A stretch of DNA of 64,000 nt from Nonomuraea typhae. Lineage in GTDB: Bacteria; Actinomycetota; Actinomycetes; Streptosporangiales; Streptosporangiaceae. The DNA lies in contig NZ_VRLV01000006.1 in NCBI RefSeq assembly GCF_009760925.1, positions 595,180-659,179 of the forward strand. Reading direction: 5' to 3'. The notes under the pieces were generated by a model. It was not told where the DNA came from. It did not search any database and worked only from the letters and a program-made list of their open reading frames with translations. The translations under genes were made by a program, and so were the position numbers. Below are positions 35,071 through 42,923 of this stretch, piece by piece; within the stretch, counting starts at the first letter, position 1; each line of letters starts with the position of its first letter.

Positions 35071-36042
35071 GTGGAAACAAGGGCAGAAGAGCAACTGATC
35101 GGGCCACTGCTACTCGCACGCGGCACCATCGACCGATCCGCGCTGCTGCGCGGAGACACCGCCTGGCTGGAACGTGCCTGGGCAGCCCCGTCCACCCGCG
35201 TTCTGATCATCAACGACGGCCACACACTCGTCCGCCGCACCGGCGAGGACGTCGAGGCCGTCCTCTACCCGGTCACCGAAGCACCGGAAGGCGAGCGCTA
35301 CCTGCTCGGCGTCGAGGACGGCACCGCCTACTTCGCGGTCGCCGCGCCGCTGCCCGGCGTCGACGCCGAGCTCAACGGCCGCGTGACCGTCCCCATGAAC
35401 CTGCGCGACACCCCCGAAGGCGAACCGGTCGTGGCCGGGCTGCGCCAGGTGGGCGGGCTGCTCGGTGACCGCGACGCCGGACTCCTGGTCTACGCCGTGG
35501 CCCTGGAGGCATGGCACACCACCCACGAATTCTGCCCGCGCTGCGGCAGCCGTACCCGAGTCGAGTCCGGAGGGCACGTCAGGGTCTGCCCCGTGGACGG
35601 CTCGCAGCACTTCCCCCGCGTCGACCCCGCGGTGATCATGCTGGTGCGCGACCAGGACGACCGCTGCCTGCTGGCCCGCGGCCCCCAGTGGCCCGAGGGG
35701 CGGCTGTCGATCCTGGCCGGGTTCGTCGAACCGGGGGAGTCGCTGGAGCACGCGGTCATCCGCGAGGTGGCCGAAGAGGTCGGCATCACCGTGACCAACC
35801 CCCGCTACCTGGGCAGCCAGCCGTGGCCCTTCCCCCGCAGCCTCATGCTCGGCTTCTTCGCCGAGGCCCTGTCCACCACGCTCACCCCCGACACCGAGGA
35901 GATCGCCGAAGCCCGGTGGTACTCACGCGAGCAGCTCGCCGAGGCGCTGGCCACGGGCGAGCTGCGACTGCCGCCGCCGGTCTCGATCGCCCGGCGGCTG
36001 ATCGAGACCTGGTACGGCGACCACCTGGCCGGCGACTGGTAG
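35071..36042 (+). CDS. nudC: NAD(+) diphosphatase (NudC family)
   Basis: The 323-residue protein has the NudC layout: an N-terminal domain, a zinc-ribbon-like CPRCGSRTRVESGGHVRVCP segment (three Cys visible, the fourth ligand not obvious), HFPRVDPAVIMLV, the Nudix box GFVEPGESLEHAVIREVAEE-VG, and the NudC-specific SQPWPFP motif. It hydrolyses NAD(H) to NMN and AMP and can decap NAD-RNA. It starts with GTG and ends 3 bases from the convergent mycoredoxin gene, an arrangement familiar in actinobacteria. Confidence 0.93.
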   Translation: METRAEEQLIGPLLLARGTIDRSALLRGDTAWLERAWAAPSTRVLIINDGHTLVRRTGEDVEAVLYPVTEAPEGERYLLGVEDGTAYFAVAAPLPGVDAELNGRVTVPMNLRDTPEGEPVVAGLRQVGGLLGDRDAGLLVYAVALEAWHTTHEFCPRCGSRTRVESGGHVRVCPVDGSQHFPRVDPAVIMLVRDQDDRCLLARGPQWPEGRLSILAGFVEPGESLEHAVIREVAEEVGITVTNPRYLGSQPWPFPRSLMLGFFAEALSTTLTPDTEEIAEARWYSREQLAEALATGELRLPPPVSIARRLIETWYGDHLAGDW

Positions 36043-36045
36043 GGC

Positions 36046-36294
36046 TCAGGCGGCCTTGAGCAGCGCCTTGACCTCGCGCGCCGACGGGTTGGTCCGCACG
36101 ACCCTGCCCCCGGAGGTCTCGATGACCACCGTCGGCACGACCTGGTTGCCGTTGTTCACGCTCTCCACGAACGCGGCGGCTTCGGGGTTGGCCTCGATGT
36201 CGACCTCGCTGAAGGTGATGTCTTCACGGGTCAGCTGCGACTTGAGCCGCTTGCAGGGGCCGCACCAGGTGGTGGTGTAGACCGTCAGCGCCAT
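36046..36294 (-). CDS. Mycoredoxin / glutaredoxin-like protein
   Basis: This small thioredoxin-fold protein of 82 residues has the active site TTTWCGPCKRLKSQL near the N-terminus and the cis-Pro motif VVPTVVI. In mycothiol-using actinobacteria such proteins reduce S-mycothiolated proteins. CGPC rather than CGYC is thioredoxin-like, so the partner is not certain. It is convergent with nudC. Confidence 0.88.
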   Translation of the reverse strand: MALTVYTTTWCGPCKRLKSQLTREDITFSEVDIEANPEAAAFVESVNNGNQVVPTVVIETSGGRVVRTNPSAREVKALLKAA

Positions 36295-36363
36295 GAGGGG
36301 ATTCCTTTCACGAATACGGGCCGCCCGGTGCAACAACGCCGGGCCCCCGCGTAATCCCCCGGG

Positions 36364-37245
36364 TCAGCCGATCCGCTCGGAGATCCACTGCTGGACGCGC
36401 TCGGCCACGCCCGGCTCGCGATACAGCGGCGCGCTGTGCTGGTCGCCCGGCTGCGTGACGACCGTCACGTCCACGCCCACCTGGCCGAGCATGTCCTTCA
36501 GCAACTGGCTCTGCACCGGCGGCACGAACTCCTTCTCCGCGTGCAGCATCAGCATCGGCGCGTCCTTGGCGCTGGCGTGCCAGGGCACCTCCATGCTGGC
36601 CCACACGCGCGAGCACTTGCCCTTGGGCTCGCACCCGCCGGCCAGCCGGATCGCGGCCAGGCGCAGGCGGCGCTTGTTCACGTCGGGGGACTTGTGACCG
36701 TCGGCGTAGGCGCGCAGCGGCGAGATCACCGGCGACAGCCCGACGACGCCCTTGAGGCCGGCGACGCCGTTGCCGTACGTGCCGACCGCCGCGGCGATGT
36801 GGCCGCCCGCGGAGAAGCCGACGACCACGAAGTTGCTCGCGTCGAACGCCCAGCGGTCGGCGTGCTTGCGGGCCACCGCGATCGCGGAGAAGGCGTCGCT
36901 GCGCTGCGCCGGCCACGACTCCTGCGTGGACAGGCGGTAGTTGAGGTTGAAGACCACGTACCCCTGGTCGGCATAGGAGCGGGCGATCTCCGTCATGTAC
37001 TTCTTGTCGCCGCCGGACCACCAGCCGCCGTGAATGAGGAAGACGCCGGGACGCTTGTTGCCGTCGGCCGCCCACCACACGTCCATGTCCTGGTTGCGCT
37101 GCTGGCCGTAGTTGACGCTCTCGGCCGACAGGCCGCCCAGCCCGTTGGGATCGACGGGGAAAGGGTCCTTGGCTGCCGCGGCGGACGCCGCCGGCGTGAG
37201 CGCGATCGCAGCGGCGAGCGCGCTCGCGAAAACCGCAGTTCGCAC
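36364..37245 (-). CDS. Secreted alpha/beta hydrolase (esterase-like)
   Basis: GTG 37245, just after GGGAAGG, gives 293 residues with a signal peptide (VRTAVFASALAAAIALTPAA, cleavage near ASA). The hydrolase core has the oxyanion motif FLIHGGWWSGG, the nucleophile elbow GFSAGGH, and a late GDQHSAPLY His. It resembles BD-FAE/lipase-like esterases. The C-terminus is complete. It is likely an extracellular esterase; the substrate is unknown. Confidence 0.88.
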   Translation of the reverse strand: MRTAVFASALAAAIALTPAASAAAAKDPFPVDPNGLGGLSAESVNYGQQRNQDMDVWWAADGNKRPGVFLIHGGWWSGGDKKYMTEIARSYADQGYVVFNLNYRLSTQESWPAQRSDAFSAIAVARKHADRWAFDASNFVVVGFSAGGHIAAAVGTYGNGVAGLKGVVGLSPVISPLRAYADGHKSPDVNKRRLRLAAIRLAGGCEPKGKCSRVWASMEVPWHASAKDAPMLMLHAEKEFVPPVQSQLLKDMLGQVGVDVTVVTQPGDQHSAPLYREPGVAERVQQWISERIG

Positions 37246-37390
37246 GGCCTTCCCTTTCCCCCATGCAGTTTGTCGGGCCCCATTGTGGGGGAAATGACCG
37301 GCTCTTCGCATCTCGGCGTGGTGAACCGGTGACGGGCGGCATGTTGCCAGAATGGAGCCCTTCACCGCCACCGGCTGGGAGGATGAACGG

Positions 37391-39448
37391 GTGAACAGCG
37401 ACGACGTACTCGCCGGGCTCGACCCCGAGCAGCGGGCGGTGGCCGAGGCCGTGCGCGGCCCGGTGTGCGTGCTGGCCGGCGCGGGCACCGGCAAGACCAG
37501 GGCCATCACCCACCGCATCGCCCACGCCGTGCGCAGCGGGTACGTCGACTCCCCGAGCGTGCTGGCCGTGACCTTCACCACACGCGCCGCCGGCGAACTC
37601 CGCCAGCGCCTGCGCGCCCTCGGGGCGCCCGGCGTCCAGGCCCGCACCTTCCACGCCGCCGCGCTGCGCCAGCTCACCTACTTCTGGCCCCGGGTCATCG
37701 GCGGCGCGGCGCCGTCGGTCATCGAGTCCAAGCTGCCCGTGCTGCGCGAGGCCATCAAGACGACCCGCACCAGCCCCGACACCCTGCGCGACCTGGCCAG
37801 TGAGGTCGAATGGGCCAAGGTCGTGCAGATCAGCCCCGAGGACTACGCCTCGGCCGCCAAGAAGCTCCAGCGCACGCCGCCGGTGGACGCCGAGGAGATG
37901 GCGCGCGTCTACGAGGAGTACGAGCGGATCCGGCGCGAGCGGCACCTGGTCGACTTCGAGACCATCCTGGAGCTGACCGCCGCGGTGATGAACGAGCACC
38001 AGGAGGTGGCGGCGCAGGTCCGCCAGCAGTACCGCTACTTCGTCGTCGACGAGTACCAAGACGTCAACCCGCTGCAGAAGCTCCTGCTCGACACCTGGCT
38101 CGGCGGTCGCGACGACCTCTGCGTGGTCGGCGACCCCAACCAGACCATCTACTCCTTCACCGGCGCCAGCCCCCGCTACCTCACCGGCTTCGCCGTCGAG
38201 CGCCCCGACGCCACCGTCATCAAGCTCGTGCGCGACTACCGCTCCACCCCCCAGGTCGTCGACCTGGCCAACCTCGTCATCGCCAAGGGCCGCTCCCCCC
38301 ACCGCCTCGAACTCCTCGCCCAGCGCAAGGACGGCCCCAAGCCCGTCTTCACGGAGAACGACGACGAGCCGGCCGAGGCCGCCGGGGTCGCCCGCGCCAT
38401 CCGCAAGCTCCTCGACAAGGGCGTGCCCGCCCGCGAGATCGCCGTCCTCTACCGCATCAACTCCCAGTCGGAGTCCTACGAGGAAGCCCTGTCCAAGGCC
38501 GAGATCCCCTACGTCCTGCGCGGGGCCGAGCGCTTCTTCGAGCGCCCAGAGGTACGGCAGGCCGTCGTCCTGCTGCGCGGCGCGGCCCGATCGGCCGCCG
38601 GCGAACCGCTGGCCGGTGAGGTTCACCACATCCTGACCGGCGTCGGCCTCACCCCCGCCGCGCCCTCCGGAGGCAAGGCCCGCGAGAAGTGGGAGTCGCT
38701 GCGCGCGCTGGCCGACCTGGCCGAGGACATGGCGGCCGAAGGCGCCGACCTGCCCGCGTTCGTGGCCGAGCTCGAACGCCGGGCCGCCGAGCAGCACGCG
38801 CCGCCCGTCGAGGGCGTCACGCTCGCCTCCTTCCACGCGGCCAAGGGCCTGGAATGGGACGCGGTCTTCCTCGTCGGGCTCACCGACGGGATGATGCCGA
38901 TCATCCACGCCAAGACGGCCGAGCAGATCGAGGAGGAGCGGCGGCTGCTCTACGTCGGCATCACCCGGGCCCGCGAGCACCTGAACCTGTCCTGGGCGCT
39001 CTCCCGGGCGCCGGGCGGGTACAAATCGCGGCACCCGTCCCGCTTCCTCGACGGCCTGACCGGACGTCCGGCCACCACCCGCTCCGCCCCCGCCGCGTCC
39101 TCGCCCTCGCCCTCGGGCACACGCCAGCGCAGGCAGGTGGCCGTGCCGGTGTCCTGCCGGATCTGCGCCAGAAACCTCGCCACCGCAGCCGAGCAGAAGC
39201 TGGGCCGGTGCGCGAACTGCCCGGCGGACTACGACGAGGCGCTCCTGGAGAGCCTCAAGGCGTGGCGGACCGCCACGGCCAAGGAGGCGAAGATCCCGCC
39301 CTACGTCGTCTTCACCGACGTCACCCTGCAGGCGATCGCCGAGCGAGTGCCGCGCAACGAGCAGGAACTGCTGTCGATCGCCGGGATCGGGAAGGTCAAG
39401 CTGGACAAGTACGGCGACGCCGTCCTCGGTCTGTGCCGGGGCGCGTAG
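37391..39448 (+). CDS. uvrD2: UvrD2-like DNA helicase
   Basis: I preferred GTG 37391, 8 bases after GGAGG, over ATG 37352, giving 685 residues. SF1 helicase motifs are Walker A AGAGTGKTRA, FVVDEYQDVNPLQ, VVGDPNQTIYSFTGA and LASFHAAKGLEWDAVFLVG. The C-terminal tetracysteine CRICARNL...CANCP followed by an HRDC-like domain (LQAIAERVPRNEQELLSIAG) is the mark of UvrD2, essential in mycobacteria. The gene lies beside nudC, mycoredoxin and downstream conserved genes, as in other actinobacteria. Confidence 0.92.
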   Translation: MNSDDVLAGLDPEQRAVAEAVRGPVCVLAGAGTGKTRAITHRIAHAVRSGYVDSPSVLAVTFTTRAAGELRQRLRALGAPGVQARTFHAAALRQLTYFWPRVIGGAAPSVIESKLPVLREAIKTTRTSPDTLRDLASEVEWAKVVQISPEDYASAAKKLQRTPPVDAEEMARVYEEYERIRRERHLVDFETILELTAAVMNEHQEVAAQVRQQYRYFVVDEYQDVNPLQKLLLDTWLGGRDDLCVVGDPNQTIYSFTGASPRYLTGFAVERPDATVIKLVRDYRSTPQVVDLANLVIAKGRSPHRLELLAQRKDGPKPVFTENDDEPAEAAGVARAIRKLLDKGVPAREIAVLYRINSQSESYEEALSKAEIPYVLRGAERFFERPEVRQAVVLLRGAARSAAGEPLAGEVHHILTGVGLTPAAPSGGKAREKWESLRALADLAEDMAAEGADLPAFVAELERRAAEQHAPPVEGVTLASFHAAKGLEWDAVFLVGLTDGMMPIIHAKTAEQIEEERRLLYVGITRAREHLNLSWALSRAPGGYKSRHPSRFLDGLTGRPATTRSAPAASSPSPSGTRQRRQVAVPVSCRICARNLATAAEQKLGRCANCPADYDEALLESLKAWRTATAKEAKIPPYVVFTDVTLQAIAERVPRNEQELLSIAGIGKVKLDKYGDAVLGLCRGA

Positions 39449-39509
39449 GGGACACTGCGGGGGACAGGTCAGACTTAGGGGGATATGGCACATCCGCAAG
39501 GGGGCGTTG

Positions 39510-40394
39510 GTGAACGAGGCGCTTAAGGAGCTGCTCGACCTGCTCGATCTGGAGCAGATCGAACTCGACATCTTCCGCGGCAGCAGCCCGGAGGAGCGCA
39601 TCCAGCGGGTCTTCGGCGGCCAGGTCGCGGCGCAGGCGCTGGTCGCGGCCGGCCGTACCGTGCCCGGCGACCGGCACGTGCACTCGCTGCACGCCTACTT
39701 CATCCGGCCCGGCGACCCCGCCATCCCGATCGTCTACAACGTCGAGCGGGTGCGCGACGGGCGCTCCTTCACCACGCGCCGGGTGGTCGCCGTCCAGCAC
39801 GGCAAGGCGATCTTCACGATGTCCGCCTCGTTCCACACGCCCGAGGAGGGCTGGGCACACCAGGCCGCGGTGATGCCGGCCGTACCCGACCCGGCGACGT
39901 TGCCGACGTTCCAGGACAAGCTGTATGAGCTCGTGGGCGACGAGCCCGGCTGGAAGGACTGGCTGTCCAAGCCGCGTCCCGTCGACGCCCGCTACGCCTC
40001 GCCGCTGACCTTCGAGGCGTCGCGCAACCCCGAGCTGATCAGCGCCGAGACGAACGTGTGGTTCCGCTACGACGCCGCGCTGCCCGACGACCCGCTGCTG
40101 CACGTCGTGCTGGCCGCCTACGCCTCCGACTTCACGCTCGTCGACACGATACTGCTGGCGCACGGCCTGTCCTGGGGCACCTCGAACGTCATGGGCGCCT
40201 CCCTGGACCACGCCATGTGGTTCCACCGCCCGTTCAGAGCCGACGACTGGTTGCTCTATGCTCAGGAGTCCCCTTGGTCAGGGGGCGCCCGTGGCTTGGC
40301 CCGCGGACAGATGTTCACCGCATCCGGAGATCTCGTGGTTTCCGTGGTGCAGGAGGCGATGATCCGCGAGATTAAGTCACAAAATCCCAGGTAG
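39510..40394 (+). CDS. tesB: Acyl-CoA thioesterase II
   Basis: The 294-residue protein is a double hot-dog TesB: FRGSSPEERIQRVFGGQVAA, then HSLHAYFIRPGDPAIPIVYN, and in the second half YASDFTLVDTILLAHGLSWG with SLDHAMWFHRPFRADDWLLY. It hydrolyses acyl-CoAs of broad chain length. GTG 39510 was chosen over the adjacent TTG for spacing from AAGGGGG. It ends at the whiB7 promoter. Confidence 0.93.
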   Translation: MNEALKELLDLLDLEQIELDIFRGSSPEERIQRVFGGQVAAQALVAAGRTVPGDRHVHSLHAYFIRPGDPAIPIVYNVERVRDGRSFTTRRVVAVQHGKAIFTMSASFHTPEEGWAHQAAVMPAVPDPATLPTFQDKLYELVGDEPGWKDWLSKPRPVDARYASPLTFEASRNPELISAETNVWFRYDAALPDDPLLHVVLAAYASDFTLVDTILLAHGLSWGTSNVMGASLDHAMWFHRPFRADDWLLYAQESPWSGGARGLARGQMFTASGDLVVSVVQEAMIREIKSQNPR

Positions 40395-40432
40395 AAAATA
40401 TGTTGCCCCTTCCCGGCTTCCCGGTTTAGGGT
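40395..40432 (+). promoter_or_regulatory. whiB7 promoter with AT-rich WhiB7-binding element
   Basis: AAAATAT directly precedes a -35 TTGCCC (40403-40408), an 18-base spacer and a -10 TAGGGT (40427-40432). An AT-rich tract touching the -35 element is the known signature of WhiB7-SigA-activated promoters, so autoregulation is expected. Transcription should begin near 40440, leaving a leader of about 490 bases. Confidence 0.8.
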
Positions 40433-40492
40433 CATGGTCAAGCAAGTCGGACGCTCCTGTCCGGCTCTCTCAATGAACGGAGGTGAGTCCCG

Positions 40493-40801
40493 GTGATCTA
40501 CATCAAGGAAATGTCGGCCATGCAGTGGCTCGCTTCCGCGCACCGCGACTCCGTCAACAGGCTCGCCGATGGGCCGGCCAGGTTCCGACGGGTGGAGTCT
40601 GCCCTCTTCGGCCAAGAGTCCGTCTTCGGCGCTCGCAAGGGCGCCATCGTCGCGCCGGTCTACGGAGTGGCAAGCGGCGTTGAGCCGACGAACGCACCTG
40701 TCATCGCAGGTGCCCTGAGCAACCCTGTGCCGACCCAGCAGATCACCAAGGGTGGACTGTGTGGTCCGCAACCCTGGAGGGATGCGCCGGTCATAAGTTG
40801 A
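40493..40801 (+). CDS. Leader ORF (uORF) upstream of whiB7
   Basis: A 102-codon ORF starts with GTG after GGAGGTGAG and ends 20 bases before a perfect terminator hairpin. The peptide (MIYIKEMSAMQWLASAHRDS...) matches no family I know. Its stop codon lies in a small hairpin (40786-40806). Translated leaders upstream of whiB7/wblC sense ribosome stalling by antibiotics and relieve attenuation, and this ORF sits where such a uORF should be. It is longer than those usually described. Confidence 0.6.
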   Translation: MIYIKEMSAMQWLASAHRDSVNRLADGPARFRRVESALFGQESVFGARKGAIVAPVYGVASGVEPTNAPVIAGALSNPVPTQQITKGGLCGPQPWRDAPVIS

Positions 40802-40806
40802 CCGGC
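40786..40806 (+). promoter_or_regulatory. Hairpin overlapping leader-ORF stop
   Basis: GCCGGTCA-TAAGT-TGACCGGC is a perfect 8-bp stem enclosing and pairing with the leader ORF TGA stop. It directly precedes the attenuator. It could couple ribosome position at the end of the leader ORF to folding of the downstream hairpin. Confidence 0.55.
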
Positions 40807-40821
40807 ACATAGCAGCCCCCA

Positions 40822-40861
40822 GGCCGCGGATCCACACACCGGATCCGCGGCCTCTTTGTTT
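40822..40861 (+). terminator. Intrinsic terminator/attenuator in whiB7 leader
   Basis: GGCCGCGGATCC and its exact complement form a 12-bp stem with loop ACACACC, followed by TCTTTGTTT. This is a textbook intrinsic terminator placed 73 bases before the whiB7 ATG, where attenuation is expected. Confidence 0.85.
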
Positions 40862-40933
40862 GTCCGTGATCCCCGACCGCCTACGAGGTGCCCGACCAAG
40901 ATCACTGAGATCCAAAAGAAGAAGGAGACGCAG

Positions 40934-41203
40934 ATGGGGGCGAAGACGATCATGGACCTGATCGACGAAGCCAAGATCCCCTGCCGTACCGACCCCGACC
41001 TGTGGTTCGCCGAGTCGCCTGAGGACGTCGAGTTCGCCAAGGCGCTCTGCAGTGGCTGCCCGATCCAGAAGGCCTGCCTCGACCGCGCGCTCGAGCGCGA
41101 GGAGCCGTGGGGCGTCTGGGGTGGCGAGCTGATCCTCCGGGGGACCGTCGTTCCCCGCAAGCGGCCGCGCGGCCGTCCGCGCAAGCACCCGGTCGCCGCT
41201 TAG
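40934..41203 (+). CDS. whiB7: WhiB7 antibiotic-resistance transcription activator
   Basis: The 89-residue protein has the WhiB four-Cys Fe-S set (Cys17, 39, 42, 48: CSGCPIQKAC), the G(V/I)WGG turn at 60-64, and the C-terminal AT-hook RGRPRKH specific to WhiB7. With SigA it activates efflux, ribosome-protection and redox genes after ribosome-targeting antibiotics. ATG 40934 follows GAAGAAGGAGA. The promoter, leader ORF and attenuator upstream all fit. Two MFS exporters follow within 3 kb. Confidence 0.95.
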   Translation: MGAKTIMDLIDEAKIPCRTDPDLWFAESPEDVEFAKALCSGCPIQKACLDRALEREEPWGVWGGELILRGTVVPRKRPRGRPRKHPVAA

Positions 41204-41243
41204 TCCCGCACCCGCACGCACGTCAAGAAAGGAACCCGCCGAC

Positions 41244-41438
41244 ATGAGCACGCTTCCCACCAGGAGCTTTGAGATTCCGTATCTGTATCAAGATCTGGTC
41301 AACGACCGAATACAAACCCTCCACCGAGAGGCGGAGGAGCAGCGCTTGATCAACCGTCTCCGCCGAGTACAACGTGCTCGCCGGAAGGTGCAGCGGGCCA
41401 ATGAGCGCCTGCGTCACGCGCTGACCCGAGGACTCTGA
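41244..41438 (+). CDS. Small basic helical protein downstream of whiB7
   Basis: This 64-residue protein is preceded by GAAAGGA. It has an N-terminal segment SFEIPYLYQDLVNDRIQTLH and a long Arg-rich amphipathic helix (INRLRRVQRARRKVQRANER). There are no Cys or membrane segments. It may bind RNA or the ribosome, but no function is known to me. It is 40 bases after whiB7 and likely on the same transcript, before two terminators. Confidence 0.75.
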   Translation: MSTLPTRSFEIPYLYQDLVNDRIQTLHREAEEQRLINRLRRVQRARRKVQRANERLRHALTRGL

Positions 41439-41440
41439 GC

Positions 41441-41473
41441 CCGGAGGTCCTGCCGCCGGCGCAGGACCTCCGG
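41441..41473 (+). terminator. Hairpin after the whiB7 operon
   Basis: CCGGAGGTCCTGC and its complement form a 13-bp stem with a CGCCGGC loop, starting 2 bases past the stop of the small basic protein gene. Confidence 0.75.
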
Positions 41474-41493
41474 TGAGGTCTCCTTCTGACAGA

Positions 41494-41525
41494 GGGCCCG
41501 GACGCCACCCGCGTCCGGGCCCTTT
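41494..41525. terminator. Second hairpin with short T tract
   Basis: GGGCCCGGACGC pairs exactly with GCGTCCGGGCCC around CACCC and is followed by TTT. It is a back-up forward terminator. It may also serve the converging MFS gene from the right. Confidence 0.75.
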
Positions 41526-41590
41526 GCCGTACTCAACCCCATTCACCCGCTACAACCGGCGGCCCGGCCACACCCTTCCCGGCCCGGGGC

Positions 41591-41662
41591 GCTCACGCTC
41601 ACGCTCACGATCACGCTCACGCTCACGATCACGCTCACGATCACGCTCACGATCACGCTCAC
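41591..41662. repeat. Hexanucleotide repeat (GCTCAC/GATCAC), 12 units
   Basis: Twelve uninterrupted hexamers of two types alternate irregularly (eight GCTCAC, four GATCAC). The tract lies 16 bases beyond the stop of the reverse-strand MFS gene. Confidence 0.95.
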
Positions 41663-41677
41663 GGCGAAACTGTGAAC

Positions 41678-42847
41678 TCAGACAGCCTCAGTCGCCACCA
41701 CCCGGGCCCGCGAGGCGGACGCGACCGCCACGGTCACGAGCGCCAGCACGCCCAGCGCCGCCCCGATCCACGCGACCGCCGCGTACCCGTACCCGGCCCC
41801 GATCGCCAGCCCGCCCAGCCAGGGGCCGGCCGTGATCCCGACGTTGAAGGCGGAGAAGTTCGTGCTGGCCGCCAGCGTGGGAGCCCCTTCCGCCAGCGAG
41901 AACACCCGCGTGTTCAGCGCCGGATTGGTGGCGAACCCGAACCCGCCCAGCAACACGGCGAGGATCACCGTGGGGACGGCCGACCCGGCGGCGAACGCCA
42001 GCGCCACCGAGGTGACGATCAGCCCGGCGACACCCACGTACAACGTCCCGAATGGATGCGCATCCGCCGTCTGCCCGCCGATGGTGATCCCGGCGAACGC
42101 CCCCACCCCATACAGCGCCAGTACGGCCGGCACCCATGCGGCAGGCAGCCCGGTGGTGTCGGTGAGCAGCGGCGCAAGGTAGCTGAACGTCACCAGCAGC
42201 CCGCCCGTGGACAACGCCGTCGTGCCATACGACAGCCAGAGCCGGGGATTGGCCATGGTCCGCAGCTCCCGCCGCAACCGGGGCGCCGCCTCGTCGGCCG
42301 GCCGCCCGCCGGGCACCGTGGCCAGGACCCCCACCATGGCCAGCAGCGACAACGCCGCCACCACCCAGAACGCGGCCCGCCACCCGAAATGCTGCCCCAC
42401 GACGGTCCCGGCGGGCAGCCCGAAGATCGTGGCCAGGGTGAGCCCGCCCGCCACGACCCCCATGGCCTTGCCCCTGGCCGTGGCGGGCGCCAGGCTGAGC
42501 GCGGTCACGGTTCCCACAGCCCAGAACCCCGCGTACACGAAGGCCCCGACGGCCCGGGTGACGAACAACATCCAGTAACCCGGCGCGAGCGCCCCGGCCA
42601 CGTGGGTCACCGCGAAGATCCCCAAAAACACCAGCAACGCGGTACGGCGCGGCCACCGCAAAGTCACCACCGCCAGAATCGGCGCCCCGACCAGCATGCC
42701 CATCGCGAACGCCGAAATCAGCAGCCCCGCCTCCGGCACACTCACCCGGAGGTCGGCGGCGATCTCAGTGAGGAGCCCGGCGAGCATGAGCTCCGAGGTT
42801 CCCTGGGCGAAGATCGCCAAGCCGAGGATGTAGACGGCTAGTGGCAT
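41678..42847 (-). CDS. MFS drug efflux transporter (Cmx/CmrA-like)
   Basis: The 389-residue, about 12-TM protein is of the DHA1 family. The start MPLAVYILGLAIFAQGTSEL, GLLISAFAMGMLVGAPILAV, and the motif C-like GLPAGTVVGQHFGWRAAFWV resemble actinobacterial chloramphenicol-type exporters. Its position near whiB7 suits a role in antibiotic resistance, though substrates are inferred. It is the second gene of an MFS pair on the reverse strand, with two TetR-type palindromes in its upstream gap. Confidence 0.9.
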   Translation of the reverse strand: MPLAVYILGLAIFAQGTSELMLAGLLTEIAADLRVSVPEAGLLISAFAMGMLVGAPILAVVTLRWPRRTALLVFLGIFAVTHVAGALAPGYWMLFVTRAVGAFVYAGFWAVGTVTALSLAPATARGKAMGVVAGGLTLATIFGLPAGTVVGQHFGWRAAFWVVAALSLLAMVGVLATVPGGRPADEAAPRLRRELRTMANPRLWLSYGTTALSTGGLLVTFSYLAPLLTDTTGLPAAWVPAVLALYGVGAFAGITIGGQTADAHPFGTLYVGVAGLIVTSVALAFAAGSAVPTVILAVLLGGFGFATNPALNTRVFSLAEGAPTLAASTNFSAFNVGITAGPWLGGLAIGAGYGYAAVAWIGAALGVLALVTVAVASASRARVVATEAV

Positions 42848-42862
42848 CGGTACTCCCCAATA

Positions 42863-42923
42863 TTAGACCGATCGGTTCATAATCAACGAGGAGCACCGTA
42901 ACATGTTTTAGATCGATCAGTCC
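42863..42923. promoter_or_regulatory. Two TetR-type palindromes upstream of MFS gene
   Basis: TTAGACCGATCGGTTC (42863-42878) contains the perfect ACCGATCGGT palindrome, and TTAGATCGATCAGTCC (42908-42923) is a diverged copy 45 bp away. The second touches the end of the upstream MFS gene. Such TAGACCGATCGGT sites are typical of TetR-family repressors. No tetR gene adjoins them. Confidence 0.7.
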
